Shown in pieces: positions 21,564 to 30,527 of a DNA stretch of 64,000 nt; positions within the stretch are counted from its first letter, which is position 1, and every line of letters begins with the position of its first letter. The notes beneath the pieces are model-generated. The model made no database searches, had not been told where the DNA came from, and saw nothing but the letters and a program-made list of their open reading frames with translations. Both the position numbers and the translations under genes were made by a program. Where the stretch lies: assembly GCF_000196315.1 (NCBI RefSeq), contig NC_014230.1, forward strand, positions 1,508,001 through 1,572,000, written 5' to 3'. Source of the stretch: Croceibacter atlanticus HTCC2559. GTDB taxonomy: Bacteria; Bacteroidota; Bacteroidia; Flavobacteriales; Flavobacteriaceae.

Positions 21564-22268
21564 TTAATCTTGTAGCGCGAAAACGCGTCTTAGCAAATCT
21601 GTTGTTCTAGAAGATACTTGGTCTCTTATATTATTTTCTTCAACAGCAATCATTGTAAAAACACCCTTTAAGGCTTCTTGCGTTACATAATCTGTTAAAT
21701 CTGGATTCACATTTTGAGTAAATGGAATTTGGTTATAGCGTGTTATTAAGTTCTCCCAGATTTGATCTGCACCAACCTTTGCAAAAGAGTTACTAATTAC
21801 AGGATTAAACTTAGCATAAAGCGCGTTAGTCGTTTTATCGCTTAAATATTGTGTGGCTGCGTTATCTGGACCTAAAAGAATATTCTTAGCATCTGTAAAG
21901 GTAATATCCTTAACAGCATCAATAAATATAGGTGTTGCTTCACTAACAGCATCTTCTGCAGCTCTGTTAAGTAATTTTATACCTTCATCTGCTAAGTTTC
22001 CTAAGCCAATATCTCGCAATCCTTTATCTACTTTTTGTAGTTCTTCGGGTAAGAATATCTTAACCAATTCATTTCTATAAAAGCCATCTTGCTGTGTTAG
22101 TTTTGTAACCTGTTGGTCTATACCCTTATCTAAGGCTTGTTTAAGACCTTGGCCAATTTGCTCTTGTGTAAGGCCATAACCTTGTTGTGGTAAATTATTA
22201 ACTACTTGTTGTAGCTCTGCACAAGAAGAAACTACAAGAATTAAACATAAAGCGATAACTTTTTTCAT
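21564..22268 (-). CDS. DUF4197 lipoprotein
   Basis: A 234-residue protein with lipoprotein signal peptide MKKVIALCLILVVSSC (Cys-16 acylated), so anchored in a membrane. The body is helical and matches DUF4197: GLKQALDKGIDQQVTKLTQQ, YRNELVKIFLPEELQKV, RAAEDAVSEATPIFIDAVKD, and YVTQEALKGVFTMIAVEE near the end. The family is widespread and of unknown function. The start at 22268 is chosen over an in-frame upstream ATG (22292) because it opens the signal peptide directly. The gene is divergent from icmF. Confidence 0.85.
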   Translation of the reverse strand: MKKVIALCLILVVSSCAELQQVVNNLPQQGYGLTQEQIGQGLKQALDKGIDQQVTKLTQQDGFYRNELVKIFLPEELQKVDKGLRDIGLGNLADEGIKLLNRAAEDAVSEATPIFIDAVKDITFTDAKNILLGPDNAATQYLSDKTTNALYAKFNPVISNSFAKVGADQIWENLITRYNQIPFTQNVNPDLTDYVTQEALKGVFTMIAVEENNIRDQVSSRTTDLLRRVFALQD

Positions 22269-22437
22269 AGGAAAGGTGTTTGTTATTCCCAAAGATACAC
22301 AATGCTTAAATCATGAACTTTTTAAAAGATGCTATTTTTTTCTGAGATTTTGTATTGAAAAATCTTTAATACATAAGAGAATTTTCAACAATACTGCAAA
22401 CAAGTGTAAATCTCTTCCATTCCTATTCCTAATTCCG

Positions 22438-22445
22438 TAAATTTG
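22438..22445 (+). promoter_or_regulatory. -7 box of icmF
   Basis: TAAATTTG is an exact TAnnTTTG box, 23 bases before the ATG at 22469. No B12-riboswitch-like structure is visible between the box and the ATG. Confidence 0.45.
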
Positions 22446-22468
22446 CCAGCTCAAACGTTATCGTAATT

Positions 22469-25400
22469 ATGGAACAAGTAGCACCTTACAAACCAACATA
22501 TAAAGTTAGAATAGTAACAGCAGCATCATTATTTGATGGTCATGACGCCGCAATAAATATTATGCGACGCATCATACAATCTACAGGTGTAGAGGTTATT
22601 CACCTAGGTCATGACCGTAGTGTAGAAGAAGTGGTTAATACTGCCATACAAGAAGATGCCAATGCTATTGCTATGACATCTTATCAAGGTGGTCATAACG
22701 AGTACTTTAAGTATATGTATGATTTGCTTCAGGAAAAAGGCGCTGGTCACATCAAGATCTTTGGTGGTGGCGGTGGTGTTATCCTTCCAGAAGAAATTAA
22801 GGAGTTAATGGATTATGGGATTACCAGAATCTATTCGCCAGACGATGGTCGTGAGCTTGGCCTACAAGGTATGATTAACGATTTGGTAAAAACTTCAGAT
22901 TTTCCAATAGGTAAAACGTTAAATGGTGAATTAAAAGAATTACCAAATAAATCGCCTAACGCTATAGCACGAGTTATTTCGGCTGCTGAAAACTTTCCAG
23001 AAGTAGCTAAAGACACTTTAGACGAAATACATAAGAAAAATGAAAAAAGTACAACACCTGTTTTAGGTATTACCGGTACTGGTGGAGCAGGAAAATCGTC
23101 TTTAGTAGATGAGTTAGTACGTCGTTTTTTGGTAGATTTTCCAGAGAAAACCATAGGGTTAATCTCTGTAGATCCTTCTAAACGTAAAACTGGTGGTGCA
23201 TTGCTAGGAGATCGTATTCGTATGAATGCCATAAACTCTCCACGTGTATATATGCGTAGCTTGGCAACACGCCAAAGTAACTTGGCCTTATCTAAATATG
23301 TAAATGAAGCTGTTGAAGTTTTAAAAGCAGCAGAGTATGATATTATTATTCTTGAAACTTCTGGTATTGGCCAAAGCGATACAGAAATTATTGAGCATAG
23401 TGATGTATCTCTTTATGTTATGACACCAGAGTTTGGTGCAGCAACACAGCTGGAAAAGATAGATATGTTAGATTTTGCCGACTTGGTAGCTATTAATAAG
23501 TTTGACAAGCGTGGTGCTTTAGATGCCTTACGCGATGTTAAAAAACAATTTATGCGCAACCACCAATTATGGGATGTGCACCAAGACGATTTACCAGTTT
23601 ACGGTACAATTGCCTCTCAGTTTAACGATCCAGGAATGAATACGCTTTATAAAGCGATTATGGATAAGGTTGTAGAGCGCACAGGAGCAGAGTTGTCTTC
23701 TAACTTCGAGATAAGTAAGGAGATGAGTGAGAAGATATTTGTAATTCCGCCAGCTCGTACACGTTACCTTTCAGAAATTGCTGAAAATAATCGTGGTTAC
23801 GACACTACTGCAGCAGCACAAGTTGAAGTTGCTCAACGTTTATACGGTATCTTTAAAACAGTTGAGTCTGTTACAGGAACCTCACCAAACTTAACTAAAG
23901 CAGGTTTAGAGGTAACTGAAGAACCTTCAGAAAACAAAGAACTTTTAAAATTACTTATAGCAGAATTTGACCGTGTTAAAATGGATCTAGATCCATACAA
24001 CTGGGAAGTTATAACAGGTTGGAGTGAAAAAGTAGATCGCTATAAAAACCCTATCTATTCATTTAAGGTAAGAGATAAGGAAATAAAGATTGAGACACAT
24101 ACTGAGTCTTTATCACACACGCAAATACCTAAAGTGGCCTTACCAAAATACCAAGCTTGGGGCGATATCTTAAAATGGGTATTACAAGAAAATGTACCAG
24201 GAGAATTTCCGTACACTGCAGGATTATATCCATTTAAACGAACAGGCGAAGATCCAGCACGTATGTTTGCCGGAGAAGGTGGTCCAGAACGTACCAACCG
24301 TAGGTTTCACTATGTGAGTATGGGCTTGCCAGCAAAACGTTTATCTACCGCGTTTGATAGTGTTACACTTTATGGTAACGATCCAGGACACAGACCAGAT
24401 ATTTATGGTAAAATAGGAAACGCAGGTGTAAGTATATGTTGTTTAGACGATGCTAAGAAATTATATTCAGGATTCGATTTAAGTCATCCACTAACATCGG
24501 TAAGTATGACCATTAATGGTCCTGCACCAATGCTGTTAGGCTTCTTTATGAATGCAGCAATAGATCAAAATTGTGAGAAATACATAAAAGAGCACGGCTT
24601 AGAAAGTGAAGTAGAAGAAAAGATTAATGCTATTTATAGTGAAAATGGTTTAACACGCCCAACGTATCAAGGTGAGTTGCCAGAAACTAATAATGGTTTA
24701 GGGTTAATGTTATTAGGAGTAACAGGAGACCAAGTATTACCTAAAGATGTGTACCAAGACATAAAGGTAAATACCTTAAAACAAGTTCGTGGTACCGTAC
24801 AAGCAGATATATTAAAAGAAGATCAAGCGCAAAATACGTGTATTTTCTCAACTGAATTTGCATTGCGTTTAATGGGAGATGTACAAGAGTATTTTATAGA
24901 AAAACAAGTGCGCAACTTCTATTCAGTTTCTATAAGTGGTTATCATATTGCTGAAGCAGGTGCCAACCCAATAACACAGTTGGCTTTAACCTTGGCAAAT
25001 GGTTTTACTTATGTAGAGTACTACCTGTCTAGAGGAATGGATATTAATAAATTTGGACCTAACCTATCCTTTTTCTTTAGTAACGGTATAGATCCAGAAT
25101 ATGCAGTAATAGGTCGTGTGGCACGTAAAATTTGGTCTAAAGCCTTAAAACATAAATACGGAGCCAATCCTAGAGCACAGATGTTAAAGTACCACATACA
25201 AACATCTGGACGTAGTTTACACGCTCAGGAAATTGACTTTAATGATATACGTACAACATTACAAGCCTTGTATGCTATTTATGATAACTGTAACTCATTG
25301 CATACAAATGCGTATGATGAAGCTATTACCACACCAACAGAAGAATCTGTAAGACGTGCAATGGCTATACAGTTAATTATTAATAAGGAATTAGGACTAG

Positions 25401-25888
25401 CTAAAAACGAAAACCCGATACAAGGCGCTTTTATTATTGAAGAGCTTACAGACTTGGTAGAAGAAGCCGTATTGCAGGAATTTGATCGTATTACAGAACG
25501 TGGTGGCGTTCTTGGTGCTATGGAAACTATGTACCAACGTAGCAAGATACAGGAAGAGAGCTTGTATTATGAAACCTTAAAGCATAATGGCGATTTCCCT
25601 ATAATTGGCGTTAATACATTCTTGAGTAGTACAGGATCACCAACTGTACAACCTGCAGAAGTTATAAGAGCTACAGAAACAGAGAAGCAACACCAAATTG
25701 CAACATTAGAGAATCTTCATAAAACCTATGAAGATAGGATAGAGGATACTCTAAAATCGTTACAACACGCAGCAATACAAAATGAAAATATGTTTGATGT
25801 CCTTATGGAAGCGACTAAAGTTTGTTCTTTAGGGCAAATAACAGAAAGCTTATTTGAAGTTGGTGGCCAGTACAGACGTAATATGTAA
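22469..25888 (+). CDS. icmF: Fused isobutyryl-CoA mutase (methylmalonyl-CoA mutase family)
   Basis: Coenzyme B12-dependent carbon-skeleton mutase of 1139 residues combining all parts in one chain. N-terminal B12-binding domain: [15 protein letters not shown] with axial His25, then [20 protein letters not shown] and [14 protein letters not shown]. Central MeaB-like G-protein domain from about residue 195: [16 protein letters not shown] (Walker A), [33 protein letters not shown]-terminal substrate-binding TIM barrel from about residue 560: [77 protein letters not shown]. The plan matches IcmF, which interconverts isobutyryl- and n-butyryl-CoA; related substrates such as pivalyl-CoA cannot be excluded. 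It is monocistronic with a duplicated terminator. Confidence 0.92.
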   Translation: MEQVAPYKPTYKVRIVTAASLFDGHDAAINIMRRIIQSTGVEVIHLGHDRSVEEVVNTAIQEDANAIAMTSYQGGHNEYFKYMYDLLQEKGAGHIKIFGGGGGVILPEEIKELMDYGITRIYSPDDGRELGLQGMINDLVKTSDFPIGKTLNGELKELPNKSPNAIARVISAAENFPEVAKDTLDEIHKKNEKSTTPVLGITGTGGAGKSSLVDELVRRFLVDFPEKTIGLISVDPSKRKTGGALLGDRIRMNAINSPRVYMRSLATRQSNLALSKYVNEAVEVLKAAEYDIIILETSGIGQSDTEIIEHSDVSLYVMTPEFGAATQLEKIDMLDFADLVAINKFDKRGALDALRDVKKQFMRNHQLWDVHQDDLPVYGTIASQFNDPGMNTLYKAIMDKVVERTGAELSSNFEISKEMSEKIFVIPPARTRYLSEIAENNRGYDTTAAAQVEVAQRLYGIFKTVESVTGTSPNLTKAGLEVTEEPSENKELLKLLIAEFDRVKMDLDPYNWEVITGWSEKVDRYKNPIYSFKVRDKEIKIETHTESLSHTQIPKVALPKYQAWGDILKWVLQENVPGEFPYTAGLYPFKRTGEDPARMFAGEGGPERTNRRFHYVSMGLPAKRLSTAFDSVTLYGNDPGHRPDIYGKIGNAGVSICCLDDAKKLYSGFDLSHPLTSVSMTINGPAPMLLGFFMNAAIDQNCEKYIKEHGLESEVEEKINAIYSENGLTRPTYQGELPETNNGLGLMLLGVTGDQVLPKDVYQDIKVNTLKQVRGTVQADILKEDQAQNTCIFSTEFALRLMGDVQEYFIEKQVRNFYSVSISGYHIAEAGANPITQLALTLANGFTYVEYYLSRGMDINKFGPNLSFFFSNGIDPEYAVIGRVARKIWSKALKHKYGANPRAQMLKYHIQTSGRSLHAQEIDFNDIRTTLQALYAIYDNCNSLHTNAYDEAITTPTEESVRRAMAIQLIINKELGLAKNENPIQGAFIIEELTDLVEEAVLQEFDRITERGGVLGAMETMYQRSKIQEESLYYETLKHNGDFPIIGVNTFLSSTGSPTVQPAEVIRATETEKQHQIATLENLHKTYEDRIEDTLKSLQHAAIQNENMFDVLMEATKVCSLGQITESLFEVGGQYRRNM

Positions 25889-25907
25889 GACCTCACGTTT
25901 TATAGAA

Positions 25908-25973
25908 TTAAAAAAAACCTCACTAACTATAGTGAGTTAAAAAAAACCTCACTAACTATAGTGAGGTTTTTTT
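25908..25973 (+). terminator. Terminator of icmF inside a tandem duplication
   Basis: A 29-base unit is present twice in perfect tandem (25908-25936 and 25937-25965). Each contains an A-run and the arm CCTCACTA with its partner TAGTGAG; only the second copy is followed by the full GG and T-run and forms a complete intrinsic terminator. It marks the left border of the accessory region. Confidence 0.85.
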
Positions 25974-26003
25974 ATGCCAAATTGTATTTACAAACGGTGA
26001 TAT

Positions 26004-26027
26004 CCATTTGTAAGCAATTATAAATGG
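26004..26027. repeat. Hairpin left of the cassette array
   Basis: CCATTTGTAA pairs with TTATAAATGG (one G-T pair) over a GCAA loop, without a T-run. Further arms (ATTTACAAA before, TTGTAAAT after) allow alternative pairing. It lies in the 130 bases between the icmF terminator and the first cassette and could be an old attachment-like site or an mRNA structure. Confidence 0.35.
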
Positions 26028-26106
26028 TTGTAAATGTGTATTATTATGAAAGCCTTATATTTAGTGACAGAAACGCGTGATTGTTATTAGTTACGCATAT
26101 AAACGA

Positions 26107-26115
26107 GTTAGGTGC
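26107..26115 (+). repeat. Left end of cassette 1 (GTTAGGTGC)
   Basis: Nine bases that are the exact inverted complement of 26770-26778 at the other end of the same cassette. They fit the integron core-site consensus GTTRRRY. The flank before it (CATATAAACGA) resembles the last bases of site A (CATAGCCGAAACC), perhaps a worn site. Confidence 0.55.
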
Positions 26116-26132
26116 AATACAAGAAAAACCAT

Positions 26133-26777
26133 ATGACTAAATTATTAACTTCTATTATACTATTTGCATCTTTAGTAACTAACGCACAAAGTATTTACAA
26201 AAAAAGTTCTGAACTAAAAAAGCGAAATGAGATTAAGCAAACTGACAGATATTTATTAGATAAATCAAAATCAATTAATCCAATGTTCTTTGGCTCGTAT
26301 GTTTATGACAGAAACGGCCGAATAATTGACTCAAAAGAATTTTTCCCCAACGGTAAATTTAGTTCACATTCAAAATTCGAGTACCCAAATGACACTATTC
26401 GAATAAAGATTTTATTAGACTCTACTGGTGTCGAATTAAAGAAAATAGAACAAAAGGTTGATTTATCTGAAAAGAAAATAGAAAGGGAAAATATTGACAA
26501 CAAAAATTTTGAATATGTTTATGATTCTAATGGAAACATCGCAAAAATTTATAAGATAAAGGGTAATAAAAAATCCTTATTAATGGAAAAGAAGTATAAT
26601 GACAATAATTACTTAATTCAAGAAAGTTTTTTTGAATTTAAATTGGATGGAGCAAAAATACCGCAAGTAATAATTTACACACGTGATGAATCTGATAATA
26701 TTTTGCGAATTACAAGAATGTCTGAAAACGAAATTGAATACATTGAATTTTATACTCATAAAAAGTACAGCACCTAA
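26133..26777 (+). CDS. Cassette 1: secreted protein with YD-like repeats
   Basis: A 214-residue protein beginning MTKLLTSIILFASLVTNAQS, a clear signal peptide; the ATG at 26133 is preferred to an in-frame GTG 21 bases upstream. Two segments, FGSYVYDRNGRIIDSKEFF and FEYVYDSNGNIAKIYKIKG, resemble the YD/RHS-type beta repeats (YxYDxNGxI) often found in secreted toxins and surface proteins, but the protein is far too short for an RHS toxin. No catalytic motif is seen. The TAA stop lies inside the terminal GCACCTAAC box, so gene end and site A overlap, as is common for integron cassettes. Confidence 0.7.
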   Translation: MTKLLTSIILFASLVTNAQSIYKKSSELKKRNEIKQTDRYLLDKSKSINPMFFGSYVYDRNGRIIDSKEFFPNGKFSSHSKFEYPNDTIRIKILLDSTGVELKKIEQKVDLSEKKIERENIDNKNFEYVYDSNGNIAKIYKIKGNKKSLLMEKKYNDNNYLIQESFFEFKLDGAKIPQVIIYTRDESDNILRITRMSENEIEYIEFYTHKKYST

Positions 26778-26905
26778 CAACGTATATAATTTATTGCTTG
26801 TTCTCGCCTACTTCTAAAAATCCTCGCAGATTTTCAGTTTGGTGTGTACTTGCAAAGTTAAATGCTAAACCACGCAACTACTCATAGCCGAAACCGTTGT
26901 GCAAC
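26770..26905 (+). repeat. Cassette site A (attC-like)
   Basis: From GCACCTAAC (26770) to CGTTGTGCAAC (26895-26905). Outer arms ACAACG and CGTTGT are complementary. A central hairpin AAAATC-GATTTT is present. It shares with site C a 14-base block (ATTGCTTGTTCTCG), a 19-base block (26842-26860 against 29054-29072) and CAACTACTCAT. Confidence 0.65.
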
Positions 26906-26924
26906 AATTTGGAAGTGATTCGTA

Positions 26925-26946
26925 TTTGATGTAAATTTACACCAAA
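26925..26946. promoter_or_regulatory. Operator-like palindrome before the ParDE-like genes
   Basis: A 22-base palindrome with one mismatched pair, core TGTAAATTTACA, ending 10 bases before the antitoxin ATG. Type II antitoxins of the ribbon-helix-helix type usually bind such sites to repress their own operon. Confidence 0.6.
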
Positions 26947-26956
26947 TAATTGAATT

Positions 26957-27196
26957 ATGTCACGACAAAGTATATCATTTACAGAACCTAATGACGAATG
27001 GCTGAAAGCACAAGTCAATGGAAAAGAATATTCAAGCAAAAGCGAATTAGTAAACGATTTAATTAGACAAGCTAGAAAACAACAAGTCGAAATTGATTGG
27101 GTTCGAACTAAATTGGAAAAAGCTGAAAATAGCGGATTTACAAACGAATCAAAAAATGAAATTTTAGCTCAATCAAAAACTTTACTGAATGGCTAA
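26957..27196 (+). CDS. Cassette 2: ParD-like antitoxin
   Basis: A 79-residue protein with a ribbon-helix-helix N-terminus (SRQSISFTEPNDEWLKAQV, then EYSSKSELVNDLIRQARKQ), the pattern of ParD/CopG antitoxins; the C-terminal half would wrap the toxin. It overlaps the toxin gene by 8 bases, the standard coupled arrangement, and is preceded by a 22-bp palindrome that could be its autoregulatory operator. It neutralises the partner protein in the cytoplasm. Toxin-antitoxin pairs are common in integron arrays, where they are thought to stabilise the array. Confidence 0.82.
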   Translation: MSRQSISFTEPNDEWLKAQVNGKEYSSKSELVNDLIRQARKQQVEIDWVRTKLEKAENSGFTNESKNEILAQSKTLLNG

Positions 27197-27476
27197 ATAT
27201 CGATTAAGTAACGAAGCAAAAAATGACTTAATCCGAATCCATCACTATGGAGTTAAAAAATTTGGAATGACTCAAGCGGATATATATATTGAATCATTCT
27301 TTGAATATTTTGAAATTATTTCTCAAAGGCCTTTTTCATTCGAGTCAGTTGATTATGTAAAAAAAGACTACCGAAGATGTGTCTGTGGAATAGATAGTAT
27401 TTACTATAAAATAAATAATGACGTTGTTGAAATAATGGCAATTGTCGGAAGACAAGATTTAAATGACATACTGTAA
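27189..27476 (+). CDS. Cassette 2: ParE/RelE-like toxin
   Basis: A 95-residue protein of the RelE/ParE fold: KYRLSNEAKNDLIRIHHYGV near the start, then a helical hairpin, and the beta-sheet end RRCVCGIDSIYYKINNDVVEI with IMAIVGRQDL. The terminal pattern ExxxIxxIVxRQD is typical of ParE, which poisons DNA gyrase; RelE members instead cut mRNA on the ribosome. The HHYGxxxFG motif supports ParE. It is translated from an ATG inside the antitoxin gene. Intact catalytic or binding residues cannot be judged from sequence alone. Confidence 0.82.
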   Translation: MAKYRLSNEAKNDLIRIHHYGVKKFGMTQADIYIESFFEYFEIISQRPFSFESVDYVKKDYRRCVCGIDSIYYKINNDVVEIMAIVGRQDLNDIL

Positions 27477-27494
27477 TCTGAATAATAAAAGCCA

Positions 27495-27628
27495 GTTGCC
27501 AGCAACGTAAATAATACATTGTTAGTTCTAGCCTACTTACAAAAGTCTTATCGGATTTCTATTCATTCTTTTATTCACTAAATTAGGAGCTTAAACACGC
27601 CACTAATCATACACAAACAAGGTAGCAC
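27495..27628 (+). repeat. Cassette site B
   Basis: Starts GTTGCCAGCAACG (27495-27507), 18 bases after the toxin stop codon, and ends near GGTAGCAC (27621-27628). The first box is complementary, with a small bulge, to the 5' end of its own cassette (CGTTGTGCAAC, 26895-26905). It shares TCGGATTTC and CTAAATTAGGnGCTTAAA with site D. Confidence 0.55.
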
Positions 27629-27664
27629 AAAGCTCACATCCGAAACAAAATTGTAATTATCTTG

Positions 27665-28966
27665 ATGAAATTATACCTAAAGCATTTAATGCTTTTTTTA
27701 AGTTTTCTATGGATTACTCAAGGTAATTCTCAAAATGATAGTATTCCTACTAATCAAATCGAGTTGTTGAATTCAGAATATAAAGACTTTGTAACTGTTA
27801 ACAACACTATTTATGCAATATCTCAAAATAGTGTTTTGGTTGCTATTGATCTTAAAGAGGACAAACACACAATAATTAAAAAAGACATTAATGCAATCGC
27901 AAAAAAATCCAATAATGACATATTATTTGGTAGTAAAGAAGGTGAAATATTCATTATAAATAAGAAACAAAAGATTAAAAAAATAGATGAAGTTGATGCA
28001 GAAATATTTTCCATATTAATAAATCCAAAAGATGAATATGTAATATATTCTAGCAAATCTATTTACTATAATGGAAAGGACTACATACCAAAAAAAGAAA
28101 CTATTTTTTATGGAAAATTAAGAGTAAAATATACTGGAAATCAATTAATAAAACCTGATTATATTTACTTGGACAAAATGAATTTCGTTTGGTTTGCCTA
28201 TAATGAAGGAGAATGGGGAGGAAATGTTTGTTTTTTTGATTTGAATAAAAAAGAATTTATTTACGATAAATGGTTGCGTCTGGATGACGATGTTAAATAT
28301 TTAGATGAAAATGATTATTTCGAGAAATTAAATAAAAAATTTCCAGAACTAATTAAAGTCACAGAAAAAGATACTGTTTATAAATACCCGTATAATTCAA
28401 GTATTTCAAGCGTAACCAAAGGAGTTGCTTATAATAACACAGGTGATTTATTCATAACTTCAAGTGGCGGAGGTCATACTATGTTATATGCTACTAAAAA
28501 TGACTTCCATTATTATGTTAATGGGACAATTGTCAAAATTTTAAAAGAAGAAAAAGATTATTATAAATCTTGCTTTGACCAAGAAATTCTTGAAGATGAG
28601 AAGTATAAGATTGCTTTTGAGAGAAATTTTATGGGTTTTAAAAACAAAGACAGAGAACTAAGAGAAAATATATTGACTGAAAATGAAATAAATAAATTAG
28701 GACCAATTACGTTTAACCAATTTGACAACAAACTCTATTTCTTTAGTACAAAAGGCTTTTACATTTTAGATAATTTGGACTGTACCTTTTCGAAAAAACT
28801 ATTTTTTAGTCCACCACTAACTTGTAAATCACAATACGAAAGAGATTATTGTCTTCATTTAAACGTGGTTAAATTTGAATTTATTAGTGAAAAAGAAATT
28901 ATCTATTTAACAAAAAATAATGGAATCGGATATTACAATGGAGAACGCATTAAATATTTTAGATAA
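27665..28966 (+). CDS. Cassette 3: secreted propeller-like protein of unknown function
   Basis: A 433-residue protein starting with signal peptide MKLYLKHLMLFLSFLWITQGNSQ; the ATG at 27665 is used rather than the in-frame TTG three bases earlier. The body is rich in short beta segments of similar spacing (VTVNNTIYAISQNSVLVAIDL, ILFGSKEGEIFIINK, FITSSGGGHTMLYATKND, KLYFFSTKGFYILDNL, GIGYYNGERIKYF), which suggests a beta-propeller of six or seven blades. No catalytic motif and no T9SS tail. It is markedly richer in Lys, Asn and Ile codons than core genes such as gyrB, consistent with transfer. Confidence 0.7.
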   Translation: MKLYLKHLMLFLSFLWITQGNSQNDSIPTNQIELLNSEYKDFVTVNNTIYAISQNSVLVAIDLKEDKHTIIKKDINAIAKKSNNDILFGSKEGEIFIINKKQKIKKIDEVDAEIFSILINPKDEYVIYSSKSIYYNGKDYIPKKETIFYGKLRVKYTGNQLIKPDYIYLDKMNFVWFAYNEGEWGGNVCFFDLNKKEFIYDKWLRLDDDVKYLDENDYFEKLNKKFPELIKVTEKDTVYKYPYNSSISSVTKGVAYNNTGDLFITSSGGGHTMLYATKNDFHYYVNGTIVKILKEEKDYYKSCFDQEILEDEKYKIAFERNFMGFKNKDRELRENILTENEINKLGPITFNQFDNKLYFFSTKGFYILDNLDCTFSKKLFFSPPLTCKSQYERDYCLHLNVVKFEFISEKEIIYLTKNNGIGYYNGERIKYFR

Positions 28967-28983
28967 GCGTAATATAAACCTAT

Positions 28984-29116
28984 TGCTAACAATGGCTATT
29001 AGTAATTGCTTGTTCTCGTCTAAACCTAGAAATCCTTTCAGATTTTTAATTTAGTGTGTACTTGCAAAGTTACTTGCCAAACCACACAACTACTCATTGT
29101 CGAGACCATTAGCACA
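28984..29116 (+). repeat. Cassette site C (attC-like)
   Basis: Starts TGCTAACAATGG (28984-28995) and ends CCATTAGCA (29106-29114); these outer boxes pair fully with each other apart from a 3-base bulge (AAC). The interior belongs to the same subfamily as site A, with the shared 14- and 19-base blocks and an AAATC-GATTT hairpin. Confidence 0.65.
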
Positions 29117-29137
29117 CATTTAAAACACGTTTTAAAA

Positions 29138-29764
29138 TTGAAAAACAAGGTAGCTTTAATAGTTCTATTACTAATTTCTTTCAGCGGATTTACTCAAAAT
29201 CTGATTGAAAAAGAATTTGTGATTCTAACTTTTGAAATGAACAGAAATAAAGATTCTCACGGAACTTTTATTTACTATTGGATTGCGGAATTAGAGAATT
29301 ATGAAAAAGAGGATGAATATAAAGAACCGAAAATTCATTCTCTTTTCTTACACGAATTTTATGGTAGTGAACAATTAGAATCTTGTTGTTTAGGAAAGGT
29401 TTCTTACCCTTACACAATGACAACGGGAACGGAATTCAATTTTCCTAAAAATTATAGTGAATACCTCACTGATTTACGTGAATTAGTTAAAAACAACAGA
29501 GAAAAAATACAAGTAATCAAGAAAGAATGGAAAGACGGCTACAAAGAAAAAGTAACTGTTTATGCAACTACAGTTCGAGGAAAGTTATGTGAGTGCAAAT
29601 TTGGAGGTGACACTTATTTAACCAAAGGCGACCGTATTAGTTTTCCAAAAGGAAATTATGAAATAATAAAAAACTATTTGACTTCAGAAAAGCGGATATT
29701 ACTATTTAAAGACTTTTCCGATTTTAACTATTCAAATACTGATTATAGAACGGGAAAAAAATAA
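29138..29764 (+). CDS. Cassette 4: small secreted protein (TTG start)
   Basis: A 208-residue protein read from the TTG at 29138, which gives the signal peptide KNKVALIVLLLISFSGFTQ. A longer frame from a GTG at 29054 would run through site C and is not credible. The mature part has an acidic first half with ELENYEKEDEYKEPKIHSLF, a CC pair at LESCCLGK, and CEC in VRGKLCECKFGG, so disulfides are possible. I recognise no family. The gene begins 22 bases after site C and its 3' flank is the least regular of the sites (D). Confidence 0.65.
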   Translation: MKNKVALIVLLLISFSGFTQNLIEKEFVILTFEMNRNKDSHGTFIYYWIAELENYEKEDEYKEPKIHSLFLHEFYGSEQLESCCLGKVSYPYTMTTGTEFNFPKNYSEYLTDLRELVKNNREKIQVIKKEWKDGYKEKVTVYATTVRGKLCECKFGGDTYLTKGDRISFPKGNYEIIKNYLTSEKRILLFKDFSDFNYSNTDYRTGKK

Positions 29765-29769
29765 AATTC

Positions 29770-29908
29770 GAGTACCAGTACCGAGTAAAATAAATTGCTT
29801 GGAGCAAGCTTATTTGCAAAAATCCTTTCGGATTTCCTGTTCAGTTTAAATTCGCTAAATTAGGTGCTTAAAACACACAACAAACCATATATAATAATGT
29901 TGTAAATC
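29770..29908 (+). repeat. Cassette site D
   Basis: Runs from about ACCAGTACCGAG to TGTTGTAAATC (29898-29908). It shares TCGGATTTC, CTAAATTAGG (29855-29864, against 27578-27587 in site B) and GCTTAAA with site B. A central AAATCC-GGATTT hairpin is present. Its left box has no clear partner; its right box matches the end of the next cassette. Confidence 0.55.
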
Positions 29909-29911
29909 AAT

Positions 29912-30520
29912 TTGAAGAAAAGCCTAAACATATCAAAAACACTTCTCAAACTGTCTTTAATGTTGGTATGCGTAACTTCATATTCACAAGTTGAAATTAA
30001 TGGAAATGTAAAATCATCGATTACTAATTTGAGACCGATTAGTGATATTTATATTGAACAGTTAAAAAGCGAAAAGCCAGTTTTTGAAAGAATGACTATG
30101 GCAGATAGTACAGGATTTTTTCGAATCGAAAATCTTGAACCCAATACACTTTACGAAATAAAACTTTCTGCATTTGGATATAAAGACCAAGTTTTTGAAA
30201 TAAAAACCAACAACGGAATTACAAAAACTACTCTGACTTTAAAAGCAGGTTGTGATTATAGTAGACAACAAGCTGACAAAGATTGGAAGAGCGAAAAACC
30301 AAAGTTGCTTATAGTTGGTTCAATTGCACCTATAGCAAACTCAACTTCTGACACAAAGTTTGAGAAAAAATACGGAATTAAATATTTTGATTTTGGTTGT
30401 ACACCTATAATCGCTGAATGCATAAAAATATATAATGAACGAATTTTTGAATTGATGGACAAAACGTACGGAATGAAATGGCGAAAAAAAGTTCGTTCTG
30501 ATGTTGAATATTTGGAATAA
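29912..30520 (+). CDS. Cassette 5: secreted protein with carboxypeptidase-like domain (TTG start)
   Basis: A 202-residue protein that needs the TTG at 29912 to keep its signal peptide (KKSLNISKTLLKLSLMLVCVTSYSQ). Residues 27-110 form a carboxypeptidase regulatory-like (transthyretin-type) domain: VEINGNVKSSITNLRPI, DSTGFFRIENLEPNTLYEIKL, SAFGYKDQVFEI. The C-terminal 80 residues (KYGIKYFDFGCTPIIAECIK then YNERIFELMDKTYG) belong to a pattern I have seen only in flavobacterial proteins of unknown function. The gene starts three bases after site D and stops 7 bases before site E. Confidence 0.7.
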   Translation: MKKSLNISKTLLKLSLMLVCVTSYSQVEINGNVKSSITNLRPISDIYIEQLKSEKPVFERMTMADSTGFFRIENLEPNTLYEIKLSAFGYKDQVFEIKTNNGITKTTLTLKAGCDYSRQQADKDWKSEKPKLLIVGSIAPIANSTSDTKFEKKYGIKYFDFGCTPIIAECIKIYNERIFELMDKTYGMKWRKKVRSDVEYLE

Positions 30521-30527
30521 AAATCGT

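Noticed and set aside
29054-29137. GTG-initiated N-terminal extension of the cassette 4 protein
   Set aside because: It would be translated from site C itself; the sequence is repeat DNA, and a signal peptide starts at the TTG at 29138.
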